A DNA stretch of 64,000 bases from 20CM-2-65-7 sp963830455 (GTDB lineage: Bacteria > Gemmatimonadota > Gemmatimonadetes > Gemmatimonadales > GWC2-71-9), in contig CAWHMT010000008.1 in assembly GCA_963830455.1 (NCBI GenBank), forward strand, positions 124,001 through 188,000, written 5' to 3'. Both the position numbers and the translations under genes were made by a program. The notes beneath the pieces were generated by a model. It had not been told where the DNA came from. It saw only the letters and a program-made list of their open reading frames with translations, and did no database searches. Shown here piece after piece: positions 8,712 through 16,073 of the stretch; the stretch's first letter is position 1, and every line of letters starts with the position of its first letter.

Positions 8712-9026
8712 CTACGAGAGGTATTTGTCGATCTTTTCTTCGAACGCCTGGGACGGGTAGACACCCACGATCGTGTCTACATGGCGTCCGTCCTTGAAGA
8801 ATAGAATACTCGGAATCGAGCGGACATTAAAGCGCATGGCGGTCGCCTGATTGGCGTCGACGTCGACCTTCACGATCTTCACCTTGCCGTCGTACTTGCC
8901 GGCCAGCTGCTCCATGATCGGCGCGACCCTATGGCACGGCCCGCACCAGGTCGCCCAAAAGTCAACAATGGCGAGCCCTTTATGCTGTTCCACTTCCGCC
9001 TGAAATGTGGCATCCGACACTTCCAT
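8712..9026 (-). CDS. trxA: Thioredoxin
   Basis: This is a small disulfide reductase of 104 aa. It has the canonical active site WATWCGPC (Cys28 and Cys31), the cis-proline segment VRSIPSILFFKDG and a terminal amphipathic helix. I chose the ATG at 9026 because a GAGGGAG ribosome-binding sequence lies about 10 bases upstream. A GTG at 9035 would place that site only 1 base away, though it cannot be excluded. It is divergent from the epimerase gene with only about 40 bp between starts, and heads the minus-strand run into rsmI. Confidence 0.93.
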   Translation of the reverse strand: MEVSDATFQAEVEQHKGLAIVDFWATWCGPCHRVAPIMEQLAGKYDGKVKIVKVDVDANQATAMRFNVRSIPSILFFKDGRHVDTIVGVYPSQAFEEKIDKYLS

Positions 9027-9066
9027 AGCCTTCACGCTCCCTCGATAGACGTTAGTTTCACTTTCT

Positions 9067-9456
9067 ATGAATCCGTCAGTCGCTCACGTCGGCATCGCCG
9101 TCACGAGCATCACGGAAGCCCTGCCATTCTACCGCGACGTACTGGGGATGTCGCCCGGGCATCCCGAAACCGCCGATGGCGCCCGGATCGTCAGCCTGCA
9201 GTTCGGTCCCGTGGACGTCGAGCTGCTCGAGCCCAGCGATCCCGCGAGTCCCATCGCCAAGTTTCTGGCCAAACGCGGGCCGGGCATCCATCACGTCTGC
9301 TACCGCGTCCCCGATCTCGACGCCGCACTCGCACGCTGTAAGGCCGCTGGCTACCGCCTGGTCGATGAAACGCCCCGGCGCGGGGCCGGCGGACGCCGCA
9401 TCGCGTTCCTGCATCCTACGTCGACGAACGGCATCCTGCTGGAGCTGACCGAGTAG
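9067..9456 (+). CDS. mce: Methylmalonyl-CoA epimerase
   Basis: This VOC-superfamily enzyme interconverts (R)- and (S)-methylmalonyl-CoA in propionyl-CoA metabolism. The 129-aa sequence starts NPSVAHVGIAVTSITEALPF and contains FGPVDVELLEP, GIHHVCYRVPDLD and GILLEL. His7, His76 and Glu126 sit where the family binds metal, and Glu52 fits a catalytic base (family knowledge plus position). No mutase gene is in the window. It is convergent with the following lipoprotein gene, with a 20-bp gap. Confidence 0.92.
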   Translation: MNPSVAHVGIAVTSITEALPFYRDVLGMSPGHPETADGARIVSLQFGPVDVELLEPSDPASPIAKFLAKRGPGIHHVCYRVPDLDAALARCKAAGYRLVDETPRRGAGGRRIAFLHPTSTNGILLELTE

Positions 9457-9476
9457 CGCTGGTGAAACGCAGCGTG

Positions 9477-9965
9477 CTACGGTCGGGTTCCCTGGCCGGT
9501 GCCGGTGCCGGCCGGTGGGCACCGTCCCGGACTGCCGGCGCTCTCCAAATGGACGTCGTAGACGAGCCAGCCGCCGCTGTGCGTGCGCACGACGTCGATC
9601 GGCACCACCTGATTGCAACTGGCGCGCTGCAGCTCGACGCGATAGGTGCGCAGGTCGTCCCGGCCCGACACGAGCAGCGGCCCCTCGATGACGCGATACC
9701 CGGTATGATCGAGGTACTTGTGGATGACGGTGAGGCGCTGGCGCAGCACGTCGGAGTTCATCGAGCCGGCCGCAGGACCGCGCTCGGTGCCCCACAATTC
9801 TCCCATGCGTTTTTGATTGTTGGCCTTCACCGCCGCGAGAAACTGGGCGAGCGACTCGTTCATCGACTGCGGGACCGGCGTTCCGGCACCGGGGTTCTTG
9901 CCGCACGCGGCAGCGGCCAGCAAGAACAGAGAGAGCGCGAGTCGTCGCTTCACGAGAGCACACAC
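9477..9965 (-). CDS. Small lipoprotein of unknown function
   Basis: This 162-aa protein has the lipoprotein signal LALSLFLLAAAACG (Cys in a LAAAAC context at about residue 21). The mature domain has SMNESLAQFLAAVKANNQKR near its start and ends with a Gly/Pro-rich tail. The size and alternating pattern fit a small alpha+beta NTF2-like or DUF4440-like fold, but I cannot confirm this. Starts are GTG at 9965 or GTG at 9953, and the latter leaves a neat KRR-hydrophobic leader. It is divergent from pdxJ. Confidence 0.7.
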   Translation of the reverse strand: MCALVKRRLALSLFLLAAAACGKNPGAGTPVPQSMNESLAQFLAAVKANNQKRMGELWGTERGPAAGSMNSDVLRQRLTVIHKYLDHTGYRVIEGPLLVSGRDDLRTYRVELQRASCNQVVPIDVVRTHSGGWLVYDVHLESAGSPGRCPPAGTGTGQGTRP

Positions 9966-9997
9966 CTGAGGTGAGGACGAACCGAAGGTAAAATACC

Positions 9998-10720
9998 ATG
10001 CGTCTCTACGTCAACATCGATCACGTCGCCACGCTGCGCGAAGCACGCAAGACGGACGAGCCCGACCCCGTGCAGGCGGCCGCCGCCGCCGAGCGCGCGG
10101 GCGCCGACGGCATCACCGTGCATTTGCGTGAAGACCGGCGTCACATTCAGGATGCCGACGTCGCGGCGCTCGCGCGGAGCGTGAAGACGGTGCTCAATCT
10201 CGAGTTGGGCGCGGCCCCCGAGATCGTGCGCATCGCCGCGCGCGTGAAGCCGTTTCAGGCGACGCTGGTCCCCGAGCACCGCCGCGAGATCACGACTGAA
10301 GGTGGGCTCGCGTTGCGGCGCGGCGATCGCCGGCTGCGCACCGCCATCGAGAAGCTGCAGGACGCCGGCATCCGCGTGAGTCTGTTCATCGATCCCGTGC
10401 GCGCGGTCATTGATCAGGCGCGCGCGCTGGGGGTTCCCGCGATCGAGCTGCACACCGGGCGGTACGCGCACAACTGGCGCCCCCCCCGGACGGGTCCGCT
10501 GCACGAGCTGCGCCGCGCCGCCACGCACGCGCAGGCGCTCGGACTCGCCGTGCACGCAGGCCACGGTCTGACGTACCTGAACGTGCAGCCGGTGGCCGCG
10601 ATCCCCGAGATCGAGGAGCTGAACATCGGGCACTCAATCGTCAGCAATGCCGTGTTTTGGGGGCTGGAAGAGGCGGTGCGCCGCATGAAAACGCTGGTGA
10701 TTACGGCCCGGAATCCCTAG
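9998..10720 (+). CDS. pdxJ: Pyridoxine 5'-phosphate synthase
   Basis: PdxJ condenses 3-amino-2-oxopropyl phosphate with 1-deoxyxylulose 5-phosphate to form pyridoxine 5'-phosphate. The 240-aa TIM-barrel sequence shows NIDHVATLREARKTDEPDP, GADGITVHLREDRRHIQD, VPEHRREITTEGGL, AIELHTGRYA and HAGHGLTYLNV, with length as expected. The ATG at 9998 is preceded by gaaggtaaaatacc, which could serve as a weak ribosome-binding site. It heads a plus-strand run that includes the HPt-like gene 12 bp downstream. Confidence 0.95.
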   Translation: MRLYVNIDHVATLREARKTDEPDPVQAAAAAERAGADGITVHLREDRRHIQDADVAALARSVKTVLNLELGAAPEIVRIAARVKPFQATLVPEHRREITTEGGLALRRGDRRLRTAIEKLQDAGIRVSLFIDPVRAVIDQARALGVPAIELHTGRYAHNWRPPRTGPLHELRRAATHAQALGLAVHAGHGLTYLNVQPVAAIPEIEELNIGHSIVSNAVFWGLEEAVRRMKTLVITARNP

Positions 10721-10732
10721 CTTGGAGTCGCC

Positions 10733-12481
10733 ATGACCACACCTGGCGCTCCACAGCCCCTTGGTATGAGCGACTTCTTCGCCCTCGAGGCGGGGGAGTA
10801 TCTCGACCGGCTCGACGCGTTGCTGCAAACGCCCGCCCCGGCGCCGGACGAGATGGTGCGGCTGGCGCGGGCGGTGCGCGGCAGCGCGCTCATGGCGAGT
10901 CACCAGCCGATCGCGCGCGCCGCGATGGGACTCGAAGCTCTGGGCCGGGGGCTGCGGGAAGGGCGGCGGCAGTGGGACGTCGCGACCAAACAGCTCGCGA
11001 CGCGCGCGATCGACGACCTGAAGGTGTTCGTGCGCAAAGCGGCGGCCTGGACCGACGCGGATACCGCAAAGGCCGAAACGCTCGCGGCGCAGCTCGAGCA
11101 GCTCGGCGGTCGGCCCTCCGGGCAGGTGCGCGCGGCGGAAGTCACGGGGTTGGACGCGGGCGGGCGCGCATTCGTAGCCCGTGAGGGCGCGGCGATCGCG
11201 AGCGCGCTCGACCGCGCCGGGCGCGCCCTCCGCACCAACCCGCTGGCGCACGATGCGCTGCAGGCGGTGCTCAAGGCCATCCAGCCGCTGCGCGGGCTCG
11301 CGGCGCTGAACGACCTGCCTCCCCTGCCCGATCTGCTCGACGGCATCGAACAGGCGATCGGTGAGCTCAATCGCGCCACGACTGCGCCGGCCCCCCCTCC
11401 CGCTCCTGGGTTGGGCGATCGGATCGCGGAGCTATTCCAGATGGCGGCGACGTCGATCGCACACGCCGCGCGCGAGGTCGCCGAGCGCGGCCGTCCCGAC
11501 GTGGAGACCGCGGAGTTCAGGCGGTTCGCGGGGCTGCTCGTGCAGTTCATGGAGAGCGAGCCCGACGTGGTGCCGATCGAGCGTCTCGCGACGATCGTGC
11601 ACCGCGGCACTGCGCCAGCCGGAGCCGAGAACCGGCCGGCGTCCCTCGGGCAGGTCGAGCTGGTCAGTCATGGCGAGCATCTCCGCCAGGCGGCCGATTC
11701 ACTCGAACGCGCGCCGAGCGCGACCCAGCGCGAGCTGCGCGCGCACACGCTCGGCGGAACGTTTCGGGCGCTCAGCGCCGCGGGCGGCGGTCCGGTCGCC
11801 GAGCGCGTCGCCGAGTTCGCGCAGGCCGCGCGCGAGGCGGTGACGAGTGGCGTCGCGGTGCGTCAACCGGCGCTGTTCGCGGCTGAGCTGCGCAGGGCCG
11901 GCGAGATTCTCTCGGCGTCGGGCAGCGGCGACGAGACCGCGAGCGCCGCCGCGCTTGCGGCCGTGACACTGGCCGTGCGGCGTCTGGGTGGAGCGGAGCC
12001 AACGTCCGCCCCTCCACAACCTCCACCAACCGCCACGCGTCGTTCACCACCTCCGGCGCCAGCCGCGCTCACCACGCCGGCGGAGCGGGCGCGCCGCTCC
12101 GAAGCCACGCGCGCCCCGGCCGCTGCGCCGTACGAGCCGCCGATCGGCGCCGAGTCGTCGCCCGATATCGCGGGGTCGTGGATGGTCTATCAACGCATGG
12201 TCGCGGCGGGCATCGGACCTGCATCGTTGGAGGAACTGATCTCGGGGACCCCGACGCCGACCCCGGGCGCCCCGGGGCGTGGCCCCGGGGCCCGCCAAGA
12301 GGCCCCCCGCGGCAACGGCAGCGAGCCTGTCGACATCAGCACGCTCCTCTATAAGGGCGCCCGTGCGCGCCAGCGCGCACAGGAGCTGCGCGAGCTCGCG
12401 AAGCGCTCGAGCGGCGACGCGCTGCGGGCGATCATCGACGAAGTCTGCGACCTCGTTGTCCTCGCCATCGAACCCGAGTAG
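10733..12481 (+). CDS. HPt-like multi-domain protein with a degenerate first HPt site
   Basis: This 582-aa protein begins with a CheA-P1/HPt-like bundle (DFFALEAGEYLDRLDALL). The motif that normally reads AHxLKGS is here LARAVRGSALM, with Arg46 replacing the phospho-accepting histidine. A second HPt-like motif, ELRAHTLGGTFRALS, keeps its histidine (His338). The remainder is helical, then a Pro/Ala-rich linker (about 425-480) and a conserved C-terminal helix region (STLLYKGARARQRAQELREL). There is no kinase, CheW or receiver domain, so it would need a separate kinase partner, if it is phosphorylated at all. It lies between pdxJ and a membrane protein gene. Confidence 0.6.
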   Translation: MTTPGAPQPLGMSDFFALEAGEYLDRLDALLQTPAPAPDEMVRLARAVRGSALMASHQPIARAAMGLEALGRGLREGRRQWDVATKQLATRAIDDLKVFVRKAAAWTDADTAKAETLAAQLEQLGGRPSGQVRAAEVTGLDAGGRAFVAREGAAIASALDRAGRALRTNPLAHDALQAVLKAIQPLRGLAALNDLPPLPDLLDGIEQAIGELNRATTAPAPPPAPGLGDRIAELFQMAATSIAHAAREVAERGRPDVETAEFRRFAGLLVQFMESEPDVVPIERLATIVHRGTAPAGAENRPASLGQVELVSHGEHLRQAADSLERAPSATQRELRAHTLGGTFRALSAAGGGPVAERVAEFAQAAREAVTSGVAVRQPALFAAELRRAGEILSASGSGDETASAAALAAVTLAVRRLGGAEPTSAPPQPPPTATRRSPPPAPAALTTPAERARRSEATRAPAAAPYEPPIGAESSPDIAGSWMVYQRMVAAGIGPASLEELISGTPTPTPGAPGRGPGARQEAPRGNGSEPVDISTLLYKGARARQRAQELRELAKRSSGDALRAIIDEVCDLVVLAIEPE

Positions 12482-13505
12482 TCGAAAGCGCTTTCACTGG
12501 GCGCCGCTGATCGGTTTGATCGTCAGCGTCGCGCTGCTCGCGTGGGTGCTGTACCGGATCAACCTGCGCGAGGTGTGGGCGTACGCCCAGCACGCCAACG
12601 GACTGCTGCTCCTGCTCACGGTCGTGGTCGCGACGATCACGTTCCCGGTGCGCACGCTGCGCTGGCAGCTGATCCTGCGCGACGCCGAGGGCCAGCGACT
12701 CCCGTTCCGGCCGCTCTGGCACGCCACGTCGATCGGGTTCATGGCGAACAACCTGCTCCCCGCCCGCGCCGGCGAGGTCGCGCGCGCCTACGTGGCGTCA
12801 CAGCAGGTTCCGGCTCGGTTCTCGACGGCGCTCACGTCGATCATCGTGGAGCGTGTGTTCGACGGGCTGGTGATGCTCGGGTTGATGGCGGTCGCGATTG
12901 CCGCGCCGTCGTTTCCGGTGCACGCGCTCGTGGGCGGCAAGTCGCTCTCGGCGATCGCGGCGTCCACCGCGGCGCTGTTCGCCGTGATCCTCGTGATCGC
13001 GCTGCTCGTCGCGAACCGGCCCACGTTCTGGCTCGTGCTGGTCGAGCGAGTGTCCCGGCGCGTCCTGCCTGACACGATTGCGGACCGAATCGTCCGCGCC
13101 TCGGACGGCATCGTCGTGGGACTCCTGCCGCTCAGAAGCCCGGCGCGGTTCTTCGGTGTCGTCCTATGGTCGCTCGTGCTCTGGCTCACGAATGCCGCGG
13201 CGTTCGCGATCTGCTTCAAGGCATTTGGGCTCGATGTCCCGGTGGAGGCAGCCCTGCTGCTGCAAGGCATCATCGGGTTTGGCGTCGCCGTGCCATCGAC
13301 GCCCGGGTATGTGGGCGTGTTTGAAGCCGCTACCATGGTCACGCTGGGATTTTACGGCGTGGACTCGAGCCTCGCGGCGAGCTACGCGCTGACCTACCAC
13401 GTGACGACGTTCATTCCGATTACGCTGCTGGGACTCTGGTCGCTGTCGCGACTCCATCTCCGACTGCGCGAGGTGCGCACGGCCGCGGCACGAGCGCAGC
13501 CGTGA
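12456..13505 (+). CDS. Lysylphosphatidylglycerol synthase TM-region/UPF0104 family membrane protein
   Basis: This flippase-like integral membrane protein has about 7-8 hydrophobic segments. Family landmarks include TFPVRTLRWQLIL, SIGFMANNLLPARAGEVARA (the conserved N-N-x-x-P-x-R-x-G-E motif) and GFGVAVPSTPGYVGVFEA. No ATG or GTG lies at the expected N-terminus. I propose TTG at 12456, giving 349 aa and a 26-bp overlap with the HPt-like gene. A GTG at 12363 is possible but would add a low-complexity Arg/Ser tail. The substrate is unknown; relatives move lipid-linked molecules. It overlaps ispE by 4 bp. Confidence 0.8.
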   Translation: MSSPSNPSSRKRFHWAPLIGLIVSVALLAWVLYRINLREVWAYAQHANGLLLLLTVVVATITFPVRTLRWQLILRDAEGQRLPFRPLWHATSIGFMANNLLPARAGEVARAYVASQQVPARFSTALTSIIVERVFDGLVMLGLMAVAIAAPSFPVHALVGGKSLSAIAASTAALFAVILVIALLVANRPTFWLVLVERVSRRVLPDTIADRIVRASDGIVVGLLPLRSPARFFGVVLWSLVLWLTNAAAFAICFKAFGLDVPVEAALLLQGIIGFGVAVPSTPGYVGVFEAATMVTLGFYGVDSSLAASYALTYHVTTFIPITLLGLWSLSRLHLRLREVRTAAARAQP

Positions 13506-14386
13506 CATCGCTGCAGCTCCTGGCGCACGCCAAGATCAACCTGTTCCTCCGTATCCTGGCGCGCGAGTCGTCGGGGTTTCATCAGATCGAAACGGCGTTC
13601 GCGCTGCTGGAGCTGGCGGACGAGCTGGTGGTGCGCCGGACGGAGGCCGGTGTTGCGCTCGAGGTCGTCGGGCCTGACCTCGGCCCGGTCGAGGAGAACC
13701 TCGCGGTCCGGGCGGCGCGCATGATTCTGGACGCGACCGGAAATCGCTTCGGCGTGGCGATCACGCTCACCAAACACATCCCCGTGCGCGCCGGATTGGG
13801 TGGCGGTTCGAGCGATGCGGCCGCGGCCCTGCATGCCGTCAACGCGCTCGCCGGAAATGCGGTGCCGCGTCAGGAACTGATGCATTTCGCCACGCGACTC
13901 GGCGCCGATGTCTCGTTCTTCGCCGGCGGTGCCCCGCTCGCGGTTGCGTGGGGCCGGGGTGAGCGGCAGTTCCGCGTCGCGGCGCCCTCGTCGCAGCCGG
14001 CCCTGATCGCCGTGCCGCCGATTCAGGTCGCGACGCCCGACGCGTACAAGTGGTGGGACGAGCAGAATCCGACGCCACCGTCGCGCGGCCCGGTCACGCT
14101 CGATACCGACGCCCTGAGCAGCTGGGGGAGCATCGGACGCCTCGGCGGCAATGACTTCGAGGCGACGGTGTTCGGCAAGCATCCGGAGCTGCGATCCCTG
14201 TACGAGCGGATGGCGGGGACGGGGCCGGTGTGGGTGCGGTTGTGCGGATCAGGAAGTGCGATTGCCGCGGTCTACAAGAAGGAAAGCGAGCGCGACGATG
14301 CCATGCAGCGAGTGGGAGAAAAGCAGCAGCGGCTGATCAAGACTGCGACGCGCGCGGAGCCGGTTACGGCCGCGGGACGATCTTGA
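13502..14386 (+). CDS. ispE: 4-diphosphocytidyl-2-C-methyl-D-erythritol kinase
   Basis: IspE phosphorylates CDP-methylerythritol in the non-mevalonate isoprenoid pathway. The 294-aa GHMP kinase shows AHAKINLFLRIL at the N-terminus, the ATP-binding loop VRAGLGGGSSDAAAAL, LGADVSFFAGG and a C-terminal GxGxA-like GSGSAIAAVY. The start is GTG at 13502, overlapping the previous stop. The last 23 bp overlap the convergent sugar dehydrogenase gene. Confidence 0.94.
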   Translation: MTSLQLLAHAKINLFLRILARESSGFHQIETAFALLELADELVVRRTEAGVALEVVGPDLGPVEENLAVRAARMILDATGNRFGVAITLTKHIPVRAGLGGGSSDAAAALHAVNALAGNAVPRQELMHFATRLGADVSFFAGGAPLAVAWGRGERQFRVAAPSSQPALIAVPPIQVATPDAYKWWDEQNPTPPSRGPVTLDTDALSSWGSIGRLGGNDFEATVFGKHPELRSLYERMAGTGPVWVRLCGSGSAIAAVYKKESERDDAMQRVGEKQQRLIKTATRAEPVTAAGRS

Positions 14387-15530
14387 AGAGGTTGCCCGAC
14401 TCCGACGTGATGTAGAGCTCGCCGTCCGCGTCCTCGCCGAAGCTGTTGGGCAGCTCGTTCCCGTTCAGCCACGTGTAGCGCCGCCTTGAGCTCACCGTAC
14501 CACCAGACCACACAAACGTCTCGACCCAGGCCGCGCAGTAGTCCAGGTAGAAGTATGTGCCTCGGAGCGCAGGTATCGCGGCGCCACGGTACACAAACCC
14601 GCCAATGACAGAGCATCCATCCGCGTGCGTGTAATCCCATACCGGCAGCGTGAGCCCATTCATGTTGCACGCCGTTCCGCCGCCGAAGCACTCCCGGCCT
14701 TCCATGATGCGCCAGCCGAGGTTCTGACCGCCCGTGCCTGTGTGAGGCACGACGTCGATTTCTTCGCGGGTGTTGTCACCGACGTCGCCGATGTACATGT
14801 CTCCCGTCTGGCGGTCGAAGCTGAACCGAAACGGATTGCGCAGGCCGTAGTTCCACAGCTCGTGCCGAAACGTGCTGTGGGTGGCCCACGGGTTGGTCAC
14901 GGGAATCTGGTAGGGCCCGGTGGGCCCGACGTTGAGTCGCAGGATCGAGCCGAGCAGCTCGGTACGATCCTGGCCGTGACCGTTGGGGTCGCCGCAGCAA
15001 CCGCCGTCGCCGACGCTCAGATACAGGTATCCATCCTGCCCGTACGCGAGCATCCCACCGTTGTGGTCACCGCCCGGCTGCGGAATCGTCAGGAGCGTGT
15101 CTTCACCCGAGAGCGCCGTGTCGGACGTCGCAGTGGCGACGTGAAAACGCGACAGCACGGTCTCGACCGACGGGTTGACGTAGTACACGACGAAATACTT
15201 GCTGGTCGCGTAATCAGGAGGGAACGCCATGCCCAGAATACCCTGCTCGGCGCCGGTCGAGACCTCCGCCGTAATATCGAGGAACGGCTTCGCTTGGAGG
15301 ACGCCGTTCTTGAAGACGCGGATCGTCCCGGTCCGCTCCACCACGAACAGGCGGTTGCGATCACCGGGCGGCGTGGTGACATAGAGGGGATTGCTCAGCC
15401 CGGTTGCCACGGTGTCCAGCACCAGCTCGGGAATCGCCCCGGGACCGCCCGGTTCGTTACCGCACGCGGCGCCGAGCCACGCAGCCGCGAGCGCGCCGAT
15501 CCACACGCCCCTGCGACGGAGATTGGTCAT
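14364..15530 (-). CDS. PQQ-dependent sugar dehydrogenase (lipoprotein)
   Basis: This six-bladed-propeller glucose/sorbosone dehydrogenase family protein (388 aa) is probably tethered in the periplasm by the lipobox LGAACG (Cys23). Motifs include GLSNPLYVTTPPGDRNRLFV, EQGILGMAFPPDY, PGGDHNGGMLAYGQDGYLY and ELWNYGLRNPFRFSFD, typical of the family's PQQ/Ca site region. Several cysteines (CCGDPNG, CFGGGTAC) may form disulfides. A perfect TATAAT lies 6 bases before the ATG, suggesting a leaderless transcript. The 3' end overlaps ispE by 23 bp. Confidence 0.88.
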   Translation of the reverse strand: MTNLRRRGVWIGALAAAWLGAACGNEPGGPGAIPELVLDTVATGLSNPLYVTTPPGDRNRLFVVERTGTIRVFKNGVLQAKPFLDITAEVSTGAEQGILGMAFPPDYATSKYFVVYYVNPSVETVLSRFHVATATSDTALSGEDTLLTIPQPGGDHNGGMLAYGQDGYLYLSVGDGGCCGDPNGHGQDRTELLGSILRLNVGPTGPYQIPVTNPWATHSTFRHELWNYGLRNPFRFSFDRQTGDMYIGDVGDNTREEIDVVPHTGTGGQNLGWRIMEGRECFGGGTACNMNGLTLPVWDYTHADGCSVIGGFVYRGAAIPALRGTYFYLDYCAAWVETFVWSGGTVSSRRRYTWLNGNELPNSFGEDADGELYITSESGNLFKIVPRP

Positions 15531-15536
15531 GTCCTA

Positions 15537-15542
15537 ATTATA
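15537..15542 (-). promoter_or_regulatory. Consensus -10 box (TATAAT) of a probably leaderless promoter
   Basis: The minus strand reads TATAATTAGGACATG. Only 6 bases separate TATAAT from the start codon of the sugar dehydrogenase gene, so the expected transcription start falls on or next to the A of ATG. No TTGACA-like -35 is visible at 16-18 bp. Confidence 0.45.
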
Positions 15543-15626
15543 CCTGAGGCTCTACCGCGCGTTGTGACGTGCGCCCCGGTGGCCAGGTAGTTTATCAGGA
15601 CAGGTACCACTACCAGGAGCCCGCCT

Positions 15627-16073
15627 ATGCGCCGTTCGTGTTCGATCGCGTTTCTCATCCTACTCGTAGCCGCGTGCCACGAATCGCCCACGGCCCCCGT
15701 GTCCGATTTGAACGCGATCGCGGTCAGCGTGAGCGTCGCGCCAAATACCATTGTCGTCGGAGCAAAGGCGAACGTGGTGGTATCTCTCAGGAATACGTCG
15801 GCACACCCAGTCGTGATCTCAGCGTGTCCGATCTACTTCTGGGTCCAAGGGAATGGTGGACAGATTGTTGGAGGGAGTAACGGAATTGCCTGCATCGCTG
15901 GAACGTTGGTCTATCAGCCACTGCGATTTGCTCCGTTCGAACGAAAGCAACTCGCCTTCGAATGGGGCGAGACGCAGAATGTGGCGCCAGGCCTCTACGA
16001 TGTCTTCGGGTGGGTGAACCTCCCCGAGCGTGCTTCGACCCCTGTGCGCATTACGGTACTCCCCGCGAACTGA
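15627..16073 (+). CDS. BsuPI-like lipoprotein
   Basis: This 148-aa protein has the lipoprotein signal MRRSCSIAFLILLVAACHES (lipobox VAAC, Cys17). The mature domain is Ig-like, with VVVSLRNTSAHPVVIS, then RFAPFERKQLAFEWGE and PGLYDVFGWVNLPE. This resembles the intracellular proteinase inhibitor BsuPI family, in which a W/E pair precedes PGxY. It has a good ribosome-binding site (CAGGAG, 7 bases before ATG). Its 3' end overlaps the convergent CehA-type gene by 23 bp. The target is unknown; neighbouring secreted peptidases make an inhibitor role conceivable but unproven. Confidence 0.7.
   Translation: MRRSCSIAFLILLVAACHESPTAPVSDLNAIAVSVSVAPNTIVVGAKANVVVSLRNTSAHPVVISACPIYFWVQGNGGQIVGGSNGIACIAGTLVYQPLRFAPFERKQLAFEWGETQNVAPGLYDVFGWVNLPERASTPVRITVLPAN

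Noticed and set aside
9027..9035. GTG at 9035 as the thioredoxin start.
   Set aside because: The GAGGGAG site is 1 base from it but about 10 from the ATG at 9026, and homologues begin near the latter.
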